Shown in pieces: positions 1-8,048 of a stretch of DNA of 10,674 bases. Positions within the stretch are counted from its first letter, which is position 1. The number at the start of each line of letters is the position of its first letter. The position numbers and the translations under genes are program-made. This DNA comes from Zelonia costaricensis (lineage: Eukaryota; Euglenozoa; Kinetoplastea; Trypanosomatida; Trypanosomatidae): positions 1 to 10,674 of the forward strand of contig JASAOO010002832.1 in the NCBI GenBank assembly GCA_030849075.1, read 5' to 3'. Below the pieces are notes generated by a model. That model worked only from the letters and a program-made list of their open reading frames with translations. It searched no databases and had not been told where the DNA came from.

Positions 1-66
1 CTTTTTTTCCGTCCCCGTCATCTCGACATCCTTCGTCTGTCGCATCGCGGGCGTGCACGAGGCCGG

Positions 67-92
67 CACTCTGAAGCCTCGACTTCGGAGTG
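67..92 (+). other. Hairpin, 10-bp stem with 6-base loop
   Basis: CACTCTGAAG (67-76) pairs with CTTCGGAGTG (83-92) with nine Watson-Crick pairs and one G-U, closing a CCTCGA loop. No surrounding tRNA or snRNA features were found, and its role is unknown. Confidence 0.6.
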
Positions 93-403
93 GTTGTCTC
101 GTGCTGCGCGCGCTCCGGTTGTCCTCCTCCCTTTGCGTCCTCCCCCACCACAGTCGAAGCCACTAACTCAGACGTCCTCAACCTTCCTCACGTGTGCTGT
201 GGTCGCTCTGTACCCCTTCTATCCCTATACGCTTTCTCCCCTCTCTCTTCCTCTTTCTACGTCGTTTTGCCTACTTCGTTCTCCCTTGGAGCGGGAGCAC
301 TCCCCTCAACCCCCCCCCCCTCCCACCACCACCACCACGCCCACTCGAGACACTACGTACGTTTCGTTTGCAGCACAGTACGGGTGAACGGGAGAGGCAG
401 CCG

Positions 404-424
404 GTGTGTGTGTGTGTGTGTGTG
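404..424 (+). repeat. TG/GT dinucleotide microsatellite
   Basis: An uninterrupted GT run of 21 bases. Open frames crossing it give Val-Cys runs and should not be trusted. Confidence 0.95.
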
Positions 425-1421
425 ATGGCCGCTGCACGACAGCGTTCACCCCGGTCGAAATCTCTGCCCTCGACGTCGCCGCGCTTCAGCTTGACCTTTC
501 CCGTCGTCGCGCCGGGCCCGCAAAGCCCCCCTCCCCACGCCTTTACCGTTCCTACCACCTCTCCGGCCACGGCGATGTGCCCGCAGTCGCGGCGCTTCAA
601 CACACCCCACCCTCGCTGTCGCCCCTCCACCCCCCCAAGCCATACTTGTGTCATCCACCTCCTCTCCCACCCCCTCTTTTAGCGATCGTGCTGCCGTCCC
701 CCGTGTCGGCCCTCTTCCCGTAGGAGAAGCTCGTTGTGCCTCTCTACTTGAGTGTCTGCCTCGCTTCGCCCCTCGTCTCTTCCTTGTTCTTGGTGTTTTC
801 CCTCCAGTCGTGCACTCCCCTTCCCCTTCTATTAGTTTCGTCCACCTCTTCTCCTTTTTTTTTCTGTTCTTCTCTGCTGCACTCGATGCTGAGGATCAGC
901 TCCGCCCCCGCCCCCCCCCCATACCTCTCACCCTCATCCCCACCCCACCTACCCTCCTCATACATGCATCAGGCACGTTATACGATGATGTCGGCCGTGG
1001 CTTAGCCGATCTTCCCGTTCTTGTTTGTACGGTGTGCGCTCTCTGTCTTCTCCGCTTCCCTCTCTCTCCGGTGTGGCCCACCACTACCACCACCCCTAGC
1101 TCATCTTCTCCTTCTCCACTCGCTCTTCCTTGACTTTCTTCGTATATCGCCGACACCTGTTGTGCACCCCCGCTTTTCCCTTTTCTTTCTTCTTCTCCTT
1201 CGAGAGCTCTTTTCGCGTGGTCCAACTCCGAAGCGGAAAGCGTGAGAGGCAGACACGGGGGGAGAGAGAGAGACGGGAAGAGGTCCATCTGAGCCTCTTC
1301 TCCCCTCCCCCCTCCTCCTCCTTCCTACCCCACCCACCCCACAGTCGTGTAGGTGAATCTTCCCTGTTTCGGTATATTCTCGTTTCTTCTCCTTTTTTCC
1401 CTTTCCTTTGTCTTCTGCTGT

Positions 1422-1430
1422 TGTGTATGT

Positions 1431-1465
<35 letters not shown>
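1422..1465 (+). repeat. Imperfect TG/GT microsatellite
   Basis: The longest GT tract of the window, about 44 bases, interrupted by two A substitutions (TGTATG) in its left half. It lies just upstream of the T-rich tract at 1494. Confidence 0.95.
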
Positions 1466-1468
<3 letters not shown>

Positions 1469-1493
1469 GTCACGCGACTGCACCCGTCTCAGC

Positions 1494-1589
1494 TATTTTT
1501 CCTTTTCCTTTTCCTTTTTTTCTTTGGTTCCTGTGCTTGCGTTTCCCGCGCTTTTCAGTTTTGTTGTTTACGCTCTCGTTGATTTCCAG
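1494..1589 (+). promoter_or_regulatory. Alternative distal splice acceptor region with long T-rich tract
   Basis: A T-rich pyrimidine tract (1494-1556, mostly TTTTCC units) leads to AG at 1557-1558, with a second tract and AG at 1588-1589. It is the most T-rich splice-type signal upstream of the transporter. If used, it would give a leader of about 920-955 bases containing short upstream ORFs at 2096-2182 and 2182-2289. It may instead, or also, help set polyadenylation of an upstream transcript, since these events are coupled in trypanosomatids. Confidence 0.3.
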
Positions 1590-2380
1590 CAAACAGACAC
1601 ACGTGGCCGCCAAGTCAGAATACCACCACTCACGCGCGGGGGGAGACGGGCGCACTCAGTGCGACAACTCCAGACTCCTGTCACTGCACTCGCCTTACCT
1701 CTTCTCTCACCCGCTACGGCGCCGGTGCACTCACGGTGTGCTGAGAGTGGGGCACGTGTCGGAGCAGCCGCCCTGTAAGAGTTTCCGCGCATCATTCGCG
1801 TGTCCCACTGCCGACTCCTCGCGTCCACGTGCGTCCCCAGTAAAAACAAAAAAAGAAATAAACGAGCAGTAACTGCATCGCTCACAGCGTCGGCACCTGC
1901 AGACACCAGCCCCTGTCACTCGCTATCCCTGGCGAGCGCGACTCCACGCCGCGTGCGCCTCCCGGCAAGACACACGACACTATACTTCTCAAGCCACCCC
2001 CACCCCCCACCCGCTTCGTGACGAGGTGGTACACCCCTCCCCCTTCTGCTGTTGCACGTGCCGCAAGTACGCAGCGACAAGGCGCCGGAGAGTGAATGAG
2101 GGACTCGCGAGGGGGGGGGGGCAGGAGAGACCAAGAACGTGGAATTCGTGCCTCGAGCAAGACAGAGGCCCAAGAGGCGTGATGGGCGTAGTCTGCGGCA
2201 ACCACCCACGAACACAGCCGTCGCCGTTCTCACTCGAGCCGCCTCTGCGCACCGCGCTCCTTGCTCACTCGCGCCCCCCCCCTCCGTGACCTTTCCCAGC
2301 TCCTTGAACCTCCATCCCTTGCGCCACCGCCGCCCCGCCCCCCCCCCCGTCCCTCCCATACGCCAGTAACGCCTGTGCTC

Positions 2381-2404
2381 ACCCACCCCCACCCCCACCC
2401 CCAC
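2381..2404 (+). repeat. ACCCCC hexamer array upstream of the transporter start
   Basis: Three perfect ACCCCC units (2385-2402) flanked by ACCC. The opposite strand has four G runs of 3-5 bases separated by single T, the classic pattern of a G-quadruplex. It lies about 110 bases before the ATG. Confidence 0.85.
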
Positions 2405-2440
2405 TCTCCGCCCCGGCACCTCGTCCCGCCCACACAGGCA

Positions 2441-2490
2441 CTGCTTTCCTGTCTCTCCTCTTTGTCTTCCCCGCCCGTGCCCGTCGGCAG
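2441..2490 (+). promoter_or_regulatory. Candidate spliced-leader trans-splice acceptor of the transporter gene
   Basis: A pyrimidine tract, almost unbroken from 2441 to 2487, is followed by the first AG at 2489-2490. This is the arrangement used for spliced-leader addition in trypanosomatids. It would give a very short 22-base leader before the ATG at 2513, with no upstream ATG. An alternative AG lies at 2436-2437. The signal type is well established; use of this exact site is inferred. Confidence 0.5.
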
Positions 2491-2512
2491 TCCACCCCCC
2501 CCTCCCCACCCC

Positions 2513-4552
2513 ATGCACAGCCCCAACAACGCCGGCGGCCCGGAGTCGCCGGAGCCGTTCGGCGACGTGCTCAGCGGCAACGGCGCCGAGCCGGTCGCGG
2601 ACGTTCAGGTTGCGACGCAAACCCAGTCGCAGAGCTATGTGCACCCCGAGGCCGTCAAGCTCTTCGCCATCTGCCCCTGGGCCCGCCACATCCCCGTGTT
2701 CGGCGAGGCCACGGAGGGCTTCGGCGTCCGGGTCGTGGCGTCCCTTGGCTCGAGTTACTTCCTGTGCAAGGGCATCGCCGACCAGATTCTGAGTGGCCAG
2801 ACGTACGCCATGATGCGCAGCCGCTACGGCATCAGCTCGGAGCGCTACCAGCGCCTGTCCCCCATCTCGTCCATGGGCTGGTCCATCAAGGCGCTGACGG
2901 CGATGATGTGCGACGGCTTCGCCTTCCTCGGCTACACGAAGCGCTGGTACATGTTCATCTCCTGCGTCGGCGGCGCCGTCTTCGCGCTGATCTACGGCCT
3001 GCTGCCGGCCAAGCAGTCGTCGGCTGACACGGCCTGCGCCTTCATCTTTCTTTCGTCGTTCGGCAAGGCGAACGTGGACATCCTGTCGGAGGGCTTCTAC
3101 AGCCGGCTGATCCGCACAAAGCCGAAGCCCGGCCCGGCGCTGGTGAGCTGGATCTGGATGTGGATCATGGCTGGCTCGCTGGTGGCCACCGCCTTCAACG
3201 GGCCGCTGGCCGACCTGGGCAAGCCGCAGATCAGCATCTTCGTGTCGGCGGCGCTCCAGTTCATCACGAGCGTCTTCTACCTGTTCAACTGGTACGGCGA
3301 GAAGAAGAACCGCGTGCTGCGCTCCGAGGACGCGCTGTTCATCCTGGAGGAGACGCGCAAGGAGCGGGAGCGGCTCGGGCTGGAGGCGCCGGAGCCACTG
3401 GAGCCCAGCGGCGCTGTGCAGAAGGGCATGGACGGGTCGAACAGGGACCACGACGCCGAGGCCGCCGTGCAGGACGCGCTGAACGACGAGGTGGTGCAGT
3501 ACCCCGGTGAGGAAGATGACAACGGCGGCGAGGCGATGGCGGAGGGCGACATCTACTACGGCGAGCCCCCCACTCCGTGCCTGTTCGGCCTCTTCGAGAT
3601 GAACAAGGAGGTGATCTCGAACAACTGGCGCATCTTCGTGTACAGCATCATCATGACCTGCGCGGTGGTCGCCATGATCTGCGCCAACATCCTCGCCGAC
3701 ACGCTGGGTCTGCTAATCATCTGCGTCCTGGTGTCCACCATCTGCTGTGCCTCGGCGCTCTGGGCCCTGCCGCTGATCATCGCCAAGGCCAACATCTTCC
3801 TGTACCTGCAGTCCGTCTCGTACGTGAGCGTCGGCAGCCCCATCGCCACCTTCTACCTCAACTCCAACGGGTGCCCCGGTGACTACCCGAACTTCGACTA
3901 CACCTTCTACAGCACGGTGGCGGGTCTGATCGGCAGCGTGGCGGGGATCGGTGGCGTCATGAGCTTCAACTTCCTCTTCTCCAAGCACACCTACCGCGGG
4001 GCCTTCATCATTACGACCTTCCTGCAGGTGCTGGCCGCGCTCTTCGACCTGATCATCGTGAAGCGCTGGAACCAGTACATCGGCATCCCGGACCATGCCA
4101 TGTTCCTCTGGGGCGATGCCGTCGTGCAGCAGGTCGTGTACATGCTTGGCTGGATGCCGCTGACGGTGCTGCTGGCGCGTCTGTGCCCGCGCGGCTCGGA
4201 GAGCGTGGTGTACGCGCTGCTCGCGGGCTTCTCGAACCTTGCCAGCTCGACCTCATCGTCGATCGGCGCCATCGTCATGGAGTACGGCTGGCCGGTGTTC
4301 TCCGACGCCGAGCCGTGCAACTACGACAACCTGCCGTGGCTCATCTTCACGTGCGGCACCATGATCCCTCTGATTGGGATCCCGCTGGTGTTCCTGCTGA
4401 CCCCGGCCGCCCGCATCTGCGACAACATCGACATCGACGGCAAGGTGATCCGGGAGGCCGTTGATGTGGAGGTGGCGGCGATGGACTCGGACTCGGCGTC
4501 GGGCGACGCAGTTGCCGCGCATGAGCCGAAGCCGCAGCCGGGGACGGCGTAG
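2513..4552 (+). CDS. Folate/biopterin transporter (FBT/BT1 family), complete
   Basis: A 679-residue polytopic membrane protein of the folate-biopterin transporter family, which moves folate or pterins across the parasite surface membrane. By eye there are about 12-14 hydrophobic segments: near residues 69-88, 117-140, 145-165, 170-190, 209-230, 239-260, then 372-394, 397-420, 424-448, 467-490, 495-516, 530-555, 565-588 and 608-630. A long charged, acidic loop (about 261-370) separates the two halves, as expected for this MFS-like family. Family-like motifs include CPWARHIPVF (54-63), FLWGDAV (531-537) and CPRGSESVVYALLAGFSNLA (558-577). The hydrophilic tail (about 635-679) is acidic. The ATG at 2513 was chosen because the in-frame ATG at 2261 would add 84 residues of proline/serine/histidine low complexity translated from C-rich DNA. 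A strong splice acceptor at 2490 would also exclude that ATG. Codons are heavily G/C-ending. Related Leishmania transporters are roughly 630-700 residues, so the length is normal. Substrate preference (folate, biopterin or S-adenosylmethionine) cannot be read from sequence alone. Family assignment is firm; the exact paralogue is not known. Confidence 0.95.
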   Translation: MHSPNNAGGPESPEPFGDVLSGNGAEPVADVQVATQTQSQSYVHPEAVKLFAICPWARHIPVFGEATEGFGVRVVASLGSSYFLCKGIADQILSGQTYAMMRSRYGISSERYQRLSPISSMGWSIKALTAMMCDGFAFLGYTKRWYMFISCVGGAVFALIYGLLPAKQSSADTACAFIFLSSFGKANVDILSEGFYSRLIRTKPKPGPALVSWIWMWIMAGSLVATAFNGPLADLGKPQISIFVSAALQFITSVFYLFNWYGEKKNRVLRSEDALFILEETRKERERLGLEAPEPLEPSGAVQKGMDGSNRDHDAEAAVQDALNDEVVQYPGEEDDNGGEAMAEGDIYYGEPPTPCLFGLFEMNKEVISNNWRIFVYSIIMTCAVVAMICANILADTLGLLIICVLVSTICCASALWALPLIIAKANIFLYLQSVSYVSVGSPIATFYLNSNGCPGDYPNFDYTFYSTVAGLIGSVAGIGGVMSFNFLFSKHTYRGAFIITTFLQVLAALFDLIIVKRWNQYIGIPDHAMFLWGDAVVQQVVYMLGWMPLTVLLARLCPRGSESVVYALLAGFSNLASSTSSSIGAIVMEYGWPVFSDAEPCNYDNLPWLIFTCGTMIPLIGIPLVFLLTPAARICDNIDIDGKVIREAVDVEVAAMDSDSASGDAVAAHEPKPQPGTA

Positions 4553-4670
4553 ACGCATCCGCGCCACCGCCCCTCCCCCTTCTTTTGCTCCCTAATAACA
4601 GAACGAGTGTCGGCTGGTGTCGACGGCCGCTCGTTTGGTGACACCCCGCATGTGTGCGGTGTCCCTTTCT

Positions 4671-4699
4671 CCTCCCCTCCCCTCCCCTCCCCTCCCTCC
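4671..4699 (+). repeat. TCCCC pentamer array in the 3' UTR
   Basis: Four to five near-perfect CCCCT units about 120 bases after the transporter stop codon. The opposite strand is a run of G4 blocks separated by A. Confidence 0.85.
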
Positions 4700-4801
4700 T
4701 CTGTTCTTCCCTTTCTCGCCCCTAGTGATGTCCGTTGGCGTGTCTTTTGATGTAGCCCCGCTGTGCGGCTTGGCTTTTGTCTCCTTCCTCTGCCCGACCC
4801 T

Positions 4802-4822
4802 GGCACAGCGCCCCGCTGTGCC
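4802..4822 (+). other. Strong 3' UTR hairpin, perfect 9-bp stem with CCC loop
   Basis: GGCACAGCG (4802-4810) pairs perfectly with CGCTGTGCC (4814-4822) across a three-base loop. The right arm belongs to an 11-base repeat, CCCCGCTGTGC, also present at 4756-4766. The left arm could therefore pair with either copy. It lies about 250 bases after the transporter stop, in the likely 3' UTR. Confidence 0.6.
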
Positions 4823-5948
4823 CGCCACCCACCCCGTGGGAGCAGAGCCACTGTTGTACACCCCACTCGGCCCCTGGCGTCTTTTTTCTCTGCCACCTCG
4901 ATTGTACCTTCTCTCATGTCTGGTCCCCGCACCCTGCCCCCGCACCGCCGCACGCACCCTCTGCACCTCCGCCCTCGCTGTCCGCTCTGGACGCCGCCGA
5001 CGCCCTCCTCCGTGCTGCGCACACGCCGGCGGCTCCGCGTGACCCGTGCCCGCGGCTGCGGTGCGCCCACCCCACACCGCGTCTCGTGTGTGTCTCTACA
5101 TGTTGGAATGCAGCTGTGTATGCGTGGGTCCTGTCGAGTCTGTGCACGGGTGGTGGCACGAACTCAGAGGCGGTGCCCCCCACCTCTTCCCCTTTTCGCC
5201 GACTCAGCTTCCGACGCGTCTCACACCGTTGTTCCACGTTCGTAGGATGCACATAGCAGCGACGCGTTGCTGTGTTTCGTGTTGTTGTTGTCCTCTTTTC
5301 GCCGTGGCCCCTTCTCCCCCTCTCTTTCCTCCCCCGCTGCCGCACCCCCTCCCCCCTCCGTTGACGGCCCTCCGAAGACCGGTTGTCCGCTCTTGCTTTG
5401 GAAACGCTCCGTACGCCCGCGCCTGGCCTCTTCTCGCAGCCCGTCATCCGAGGAATCATCATGTTCAGCTGAGTTGCCCGGTATCGGCTCGCACTGCCGC
5501 TCTTTTGTGGTCATTTTTCTGTGGGCCCTTCTCACCCGCAGCACCCCCCCCCCACCCACCCAAGCCGGTGCACGCGTCGTGGAGTCTGCGCACGGTGCTG
5601 CCGCTTCCGGTTTGGGTCTTTCTCTGTTTTCCTCTTCCTGTCACTCTCTCTTGTGTTTGACGCGTGAGTAGGCTCCCTCTTTTGCTGCACTGCCTTTCCG
5701 CCCGTTTTCACCCACATCTTCTTCTTTGTTTCTGTTCTCCATCTGCACGTCGGAGCTCCTCTACGACCACGCAAGGAACGGGTAAGTGGGTTTTTTCTGT
5801 TTTGTTTTCTTCGTCTGTGATACGTCCTTTACAAAGTGGAGGTTCGCCTGTGTGTGGTCACATTTCGGCGCCTTCGGGTGCCGCACCTCTCGGTTGTTCT
5901 TTCAGTCCACCCCCCGCCCCTCCACTCCTTCTTCCCCCCCCCTTTGTC

Positions 5949-5975
5949 TGTGTGTGTGTGTGTATGTGTGTGTGT
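5949..5975 (+). repeat. Imperfect TG/GT microsatellite
   Basis: A GT tract of about 27 bases with one TGTATG interruption, within C-rich intergenic DNA. Confidence 0.93.
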
Positions 5976-6656
5976 CCATCAGTCGGGTACTTAACCGCAG
6001 CAAGTACGCGCCCTTTCTCTCCGGCCGCCCTGGTCGTGCCCGTGTTGCCTGCGCGTCTCTCCGTTTGGGTGAGTCTTCCATGCGTCTAGCAAGTATGCGA
6101 CGAGGAAGGAGAGAACGCCACCCCCGCTTCTGTTCAATCCCCACCCCCACCGCGACCACTCAACCCTTCGTCCACGTTGACCCACCTGTCGCTTCCCCCC
6201 CTCCCTCCCGTTGGAAGGCTCGGGTTGGGACGCGTGCGGGGACGTGGCAAGACAGGCGGAGGCGGAGGGGGGAGACAACGTCGACGACGGCGGCGGCCGT
6301 GGCGAGGGCGGTGTGCCAGTAAGTAGGGTGCACGACCGGTTTGGGTCAGAGGATCCACTATTGGTGTAGTCGTGCTGGCTTAGCCACAACAACTGCACCT
6401 CCCTTTCTCTACGAAGCTCTTTTCCTCCCTGACCATTCTCTTTCGTTCTTTTCTGTTTTTTCTTCGTTTCTCATGTCTTCTTTCTCTTCTTCTGCCAAAC
6501 ACCACATTTCCGGGCCGCCAAATCTCCCCTTTTTGTCTTCTTCTTGTGCACGCACGTGTGTCTCTCACTGCCAATTCGCTCTTTAGTCAGCGGTACTCCC
6601 TGGCGTGGTACGTGGACAGAAAAGGGTGTAGCGGTGCCAAGGCGCCTAAGGTGCGG

Positions 6657-6691
6657 GTGTGTGTGTGTGTATGTGTGTGTGTGTGTGTGTG
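6657..6691 (+). repeat. Imperfect TG/GT microsatellite
   Basis: A GT tract of about 35 bases with one A interruption. It creates a His-Thr run in the opposite-strand frame, which is not a gene. Confidence 0.93.
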
Positions 6692-6728
6692 CGCTGCAGA
6701 GGTAGTACCTCGCACCAGCACTGTGACA

Positions 6729-6756
6729 CCCCACCCCACCCCCACCACCCCACCCC
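6729..6756 (+). repeat. Cluster of CCCC/CCCCC runs
   Basis: Runs of C at 6729-6732, 6734-6737, 6739-6743, 6748-6751 and 6753-6756 are separated by single A or ACCA. The reverse strand fits the G-quadruplex pattern. Confidence 0.8.
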
Positions 6757-7146
6757 AGACATGGACGCGGGGCATCAGGAGTGCTGCCCCCCTCTCTGCT
6801 TCCTTTCCTCCTCGCTCGCCACACCGAGCCCCGTCGAAGGACAAGAGAGAGGAGGGGAGAGGGGGGCGGCTGCGTTTTCGCGCGCGTCGCCACGCGAAGG
6901 CAGGAAACCACACGGCAGCGGCGGCGGACACCCACATGCACCTCGTCACGCGAGTTAACCTGCCGATCACCGGCGCTCTGGAGCCACCCACAACTTTTCC
7001 ATTGACATGTGGGCACCGCTGGGCTGCGCGTCGTGGCGATGCCCGCGCGTGAAGCGCAACCCCAGTGTGTCTCCGTCACCTTGGCGCCCGTGCCCGCCTT
7101 GTCCAATCGAACCACCTCCCTTCCAGCATCTCGTCGAGAGAACGGC

Positions 7147-7160
7147 AAAAAAAAAAAAAA
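7147..7160 (+). repeat. Homopolymer run of 14 A
   Basis: The longest A run in the window, in a less pyrimidine-biased stretch. On the reverse strand it is a T14 tract. Confidence 0.9.
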
Positions 7161-7366
7161 GAATAGTGCGCTCGAGGTTCGAAAGACACGTGAGCTTTGA
7201 ACAAGACAGTAGACACGCACCAGAGAGGCCGCGACATAGGTCGCCCTGGGTGTGGTGCGTGATCCTGCGAAGGACAGGCCCCGTACCTGTGCGAGAGTAA
7301 ACAAAGAAGGTGACGTAGAGGCGATGACGCACGGCCGGCGCGCGGCGGGGAGGAACGGAGAGGCAA

Positions 7367-7381
7367 CACGTCGAAGACGTG
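7367..7381 (+). other. Small hairpin, 6-bp stem
   Basis: CACGTC (7367-7372) and GACGTG (7376-7381) form a perfect stem around GAA. It is short enough to occur by chance in GC-rich DNA. Confidence 0.3.
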
Positions 7382-7507
7382 CGGCTTCTTTATGAGCTCT
7401 CTGTGCTGCTCTGGGGCAATACCGCGCCTCTCGTCCCCTTCTTGATTCCTTCCCTCGACGCTTTGACCATCCACGCCGCCGACGCCAGGTGCATGCGCGA
7501 AGACGAG

Positions 7508-7529
7508 GTGTGTGTGTGTGTGCGTGTGT
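7508..7529 (+). repeat. Short TG/GT microsatellite
   Basis: A GT tract of about 22 bases with one C interruption near its right end. Confidence 0.9.
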
Positions 7530-7723
7530 CTCGACAGTGTCCCTTTTGGGGGAGGCTTTGCGCCGCCAGCCACCCCTTCATGAGACTGCGTCCAAGTGCC
7601 AAGACGCTGCTTTGTCGCCGCTCTCGCGCGCCCCCCCCCGCTTTGCCACTCTGGGCATCTCCCTACTACCCTTCCCTTCTTACCTCCCCCCCCCCCCTCC
7701 ACCGCCGTCACCCCCCCCCCCCA

Positions 7724-7737
7724 ACACACACACACAC
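7724..7737 (+). repeat. Short AC microsatellite
   Basis: Seven AC units following a C12 run. It is the only dinucleotide array I noted in the opposite sense to the GT tracts. Confidence 0.9.
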
Positions 7738-7775
7738 CGCCCATCGACTCCTACGCCGCTCCCCTCACCTTCTTT

Positions 7776-7906
7776 CTGATCCCCGCGCGCGTTACTGCCT
7801 CCAACCACAAACCCAAAAGAACACAAGAGCCCTNCTGATCCCTCCCCCCCCGCCCCGCGCGCGCTTACTTACTCCAACCACAAACCCAAAAGAACACAAG
7901 AGCCCT
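7776..7906 (+). repeat. Imperfect direct duplication interrupted by an N
   Basis: Copy A is 7776-7833 and copy B is 7835-7906, separated only by the undetermined base at 7834. Both begin CTGATCCC and pass through a GCGCGCG stretch. Both end in an identical block of about 35 bases (7799-7833 and 7872-7906), with the core CCAACCACAAACCCAAAAGA. Copy B carries an extra C-rich insert and an added TTAC repeat. It is either a real tandem duplication or two contig ends joined without merging their overlap. Confidence 0.9.
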
Positions 7907-7922
7907 CCAGGGCGCCTCTCCA

Positions 7923-7943
7923 TGTGTGTGTGTGTGTGTGTGT
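7923..7943 (+). repeat. TG/GT microsatellite upstream of the relic
   Basis: An uninterrupted TG tract of 21 bases, starting 16 bases after the duplicated block and about 105 bases before the recognisable transporter relic. Confidence 0.95.
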
Positions 7944-7993
7944 TTCCTTGTTTGGTTCGCACGTGCTCCACACTCAATTGCACTTCGCCATCA
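7944..7993 (+). promoter_or_regulatory. Possible old splice acceptor upstream of the relic
   Basis: Immediately after a TG repeat, a moderately pyrimidine-rich stretch reaches its first AG at 7992-7993, about 55 bases before the recognisable relic. It is weaker than the tract before the intact gene and interrupted by purines. It is plausible as a remnant acceptor only by position. Confidence 0.15.
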
Positions 7994-8048
7994 GGTATTC
8001 GATGTGTTTCACAACAGCAACAGGGCCCATCCCGCGTCGGAGCCCTGA

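Larger units (their letters stand above)
1..1129. other. Non-coding C/T-rich flank, no supported gene
   Basis: No open frame here has protein-like composition throughout; the longer ones are proline/serine/leucine-rich translations of C/T tracts. The stretch includes a hairpin at 67-92 and a TG repeat at 404-424. One short island (about 430-570) has G/C-ending codon character in one frame (see findings). It is probably the 3' UTR and intergenic region of a gene left of the window. Confidence 0.5.
1130..2440. other. Non-coding region upstream of transporter: T-rich tracts then mixed leader-like DNA
   Basis: The left part (1130-1590) is very T/C-rich with several long pyrimidine tracts and an imperfect TG repeat. 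From about 1590 to 2200 the sequence becomes mixed and partly purine-rich, with a run of 11 G at 2111-2121. It then turns C-rich up to the gene. No gene is supported. It may be partly transcribed as a long 5' UTR if the distal acceptor is used. Confidence 0.45.
4553..5260 (+). other. Probable proximal 3' UTR of the transporter gene
   Basis: Sequence directly after the TAG stop has no convincing open frame. It holds a TCCCC array (4671-4699), an 11-base repeat with a strong hairpin (4756-4822) and then C/T-rich DNA. In Leishmania, mRNA level is set mainly through 3' UTR elements, so structured segments here are candidates for control. The polyadenylation point cannot be placed, because these genomes lack a AAUAAA-type signal. 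Confidence 0.45.
5261..7775. other. Long intergenic or distal 3' UTR stretch, no supported gene
   Basis: About 2.5 kb of C/T-rich DNA with TG repeats at 5949-5975, 6657-6691 and 7508-7529. It also has a C-run cluster (6729-6756), a poly-A run (7147-7160) and a small hairpin (7367-7381). Open frames on both strands translate to low complexity (runs of Pro, Phe, Val-Cys or His-Thr from the repeats) and are not credible genes. Composition is less pyrimidine-biased between about 6840 and 7340. I could not identify a SIDER or other retroposon by eye. Confidence 0.5.

Noticed and set aside
2261..2512. 84-residue N-terminal extension of the transporter
   Set aside because: It is low-complexity Pro/Ser/His from C-rich repeats and includes the splice-type pyrimidine tract.
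1916..3451. 511-residue open frame on the minus strand overlapping the transporter
   Set aside because: It is the antisense shadow of a GC-rich gene: its composition is Arg/Ala/Gly/Leu-rich, and its similarity to a minus-strand frame over the relic merely mirrors the sense-strand homology.
5778..5786. GTAAGT-like cis-intron donor, also near 6319
   Set aside because: Cis-introns are extremely rare in trypanosomatids and there are no coding exons on either side.
7090..7115. Possible tRNA T-loop on the minus strand (GGTTCGATTGG)
   Set aside because: The flanking bases do not form a T-stem, and no matching acceptor or anticodon arms were found.
6471..7304. 277-residue minus-strand open frame
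   Set aside because: It contains a Phe run from the A14 tract and a His-Thr run from the TG repeat, with no recognisable domain.
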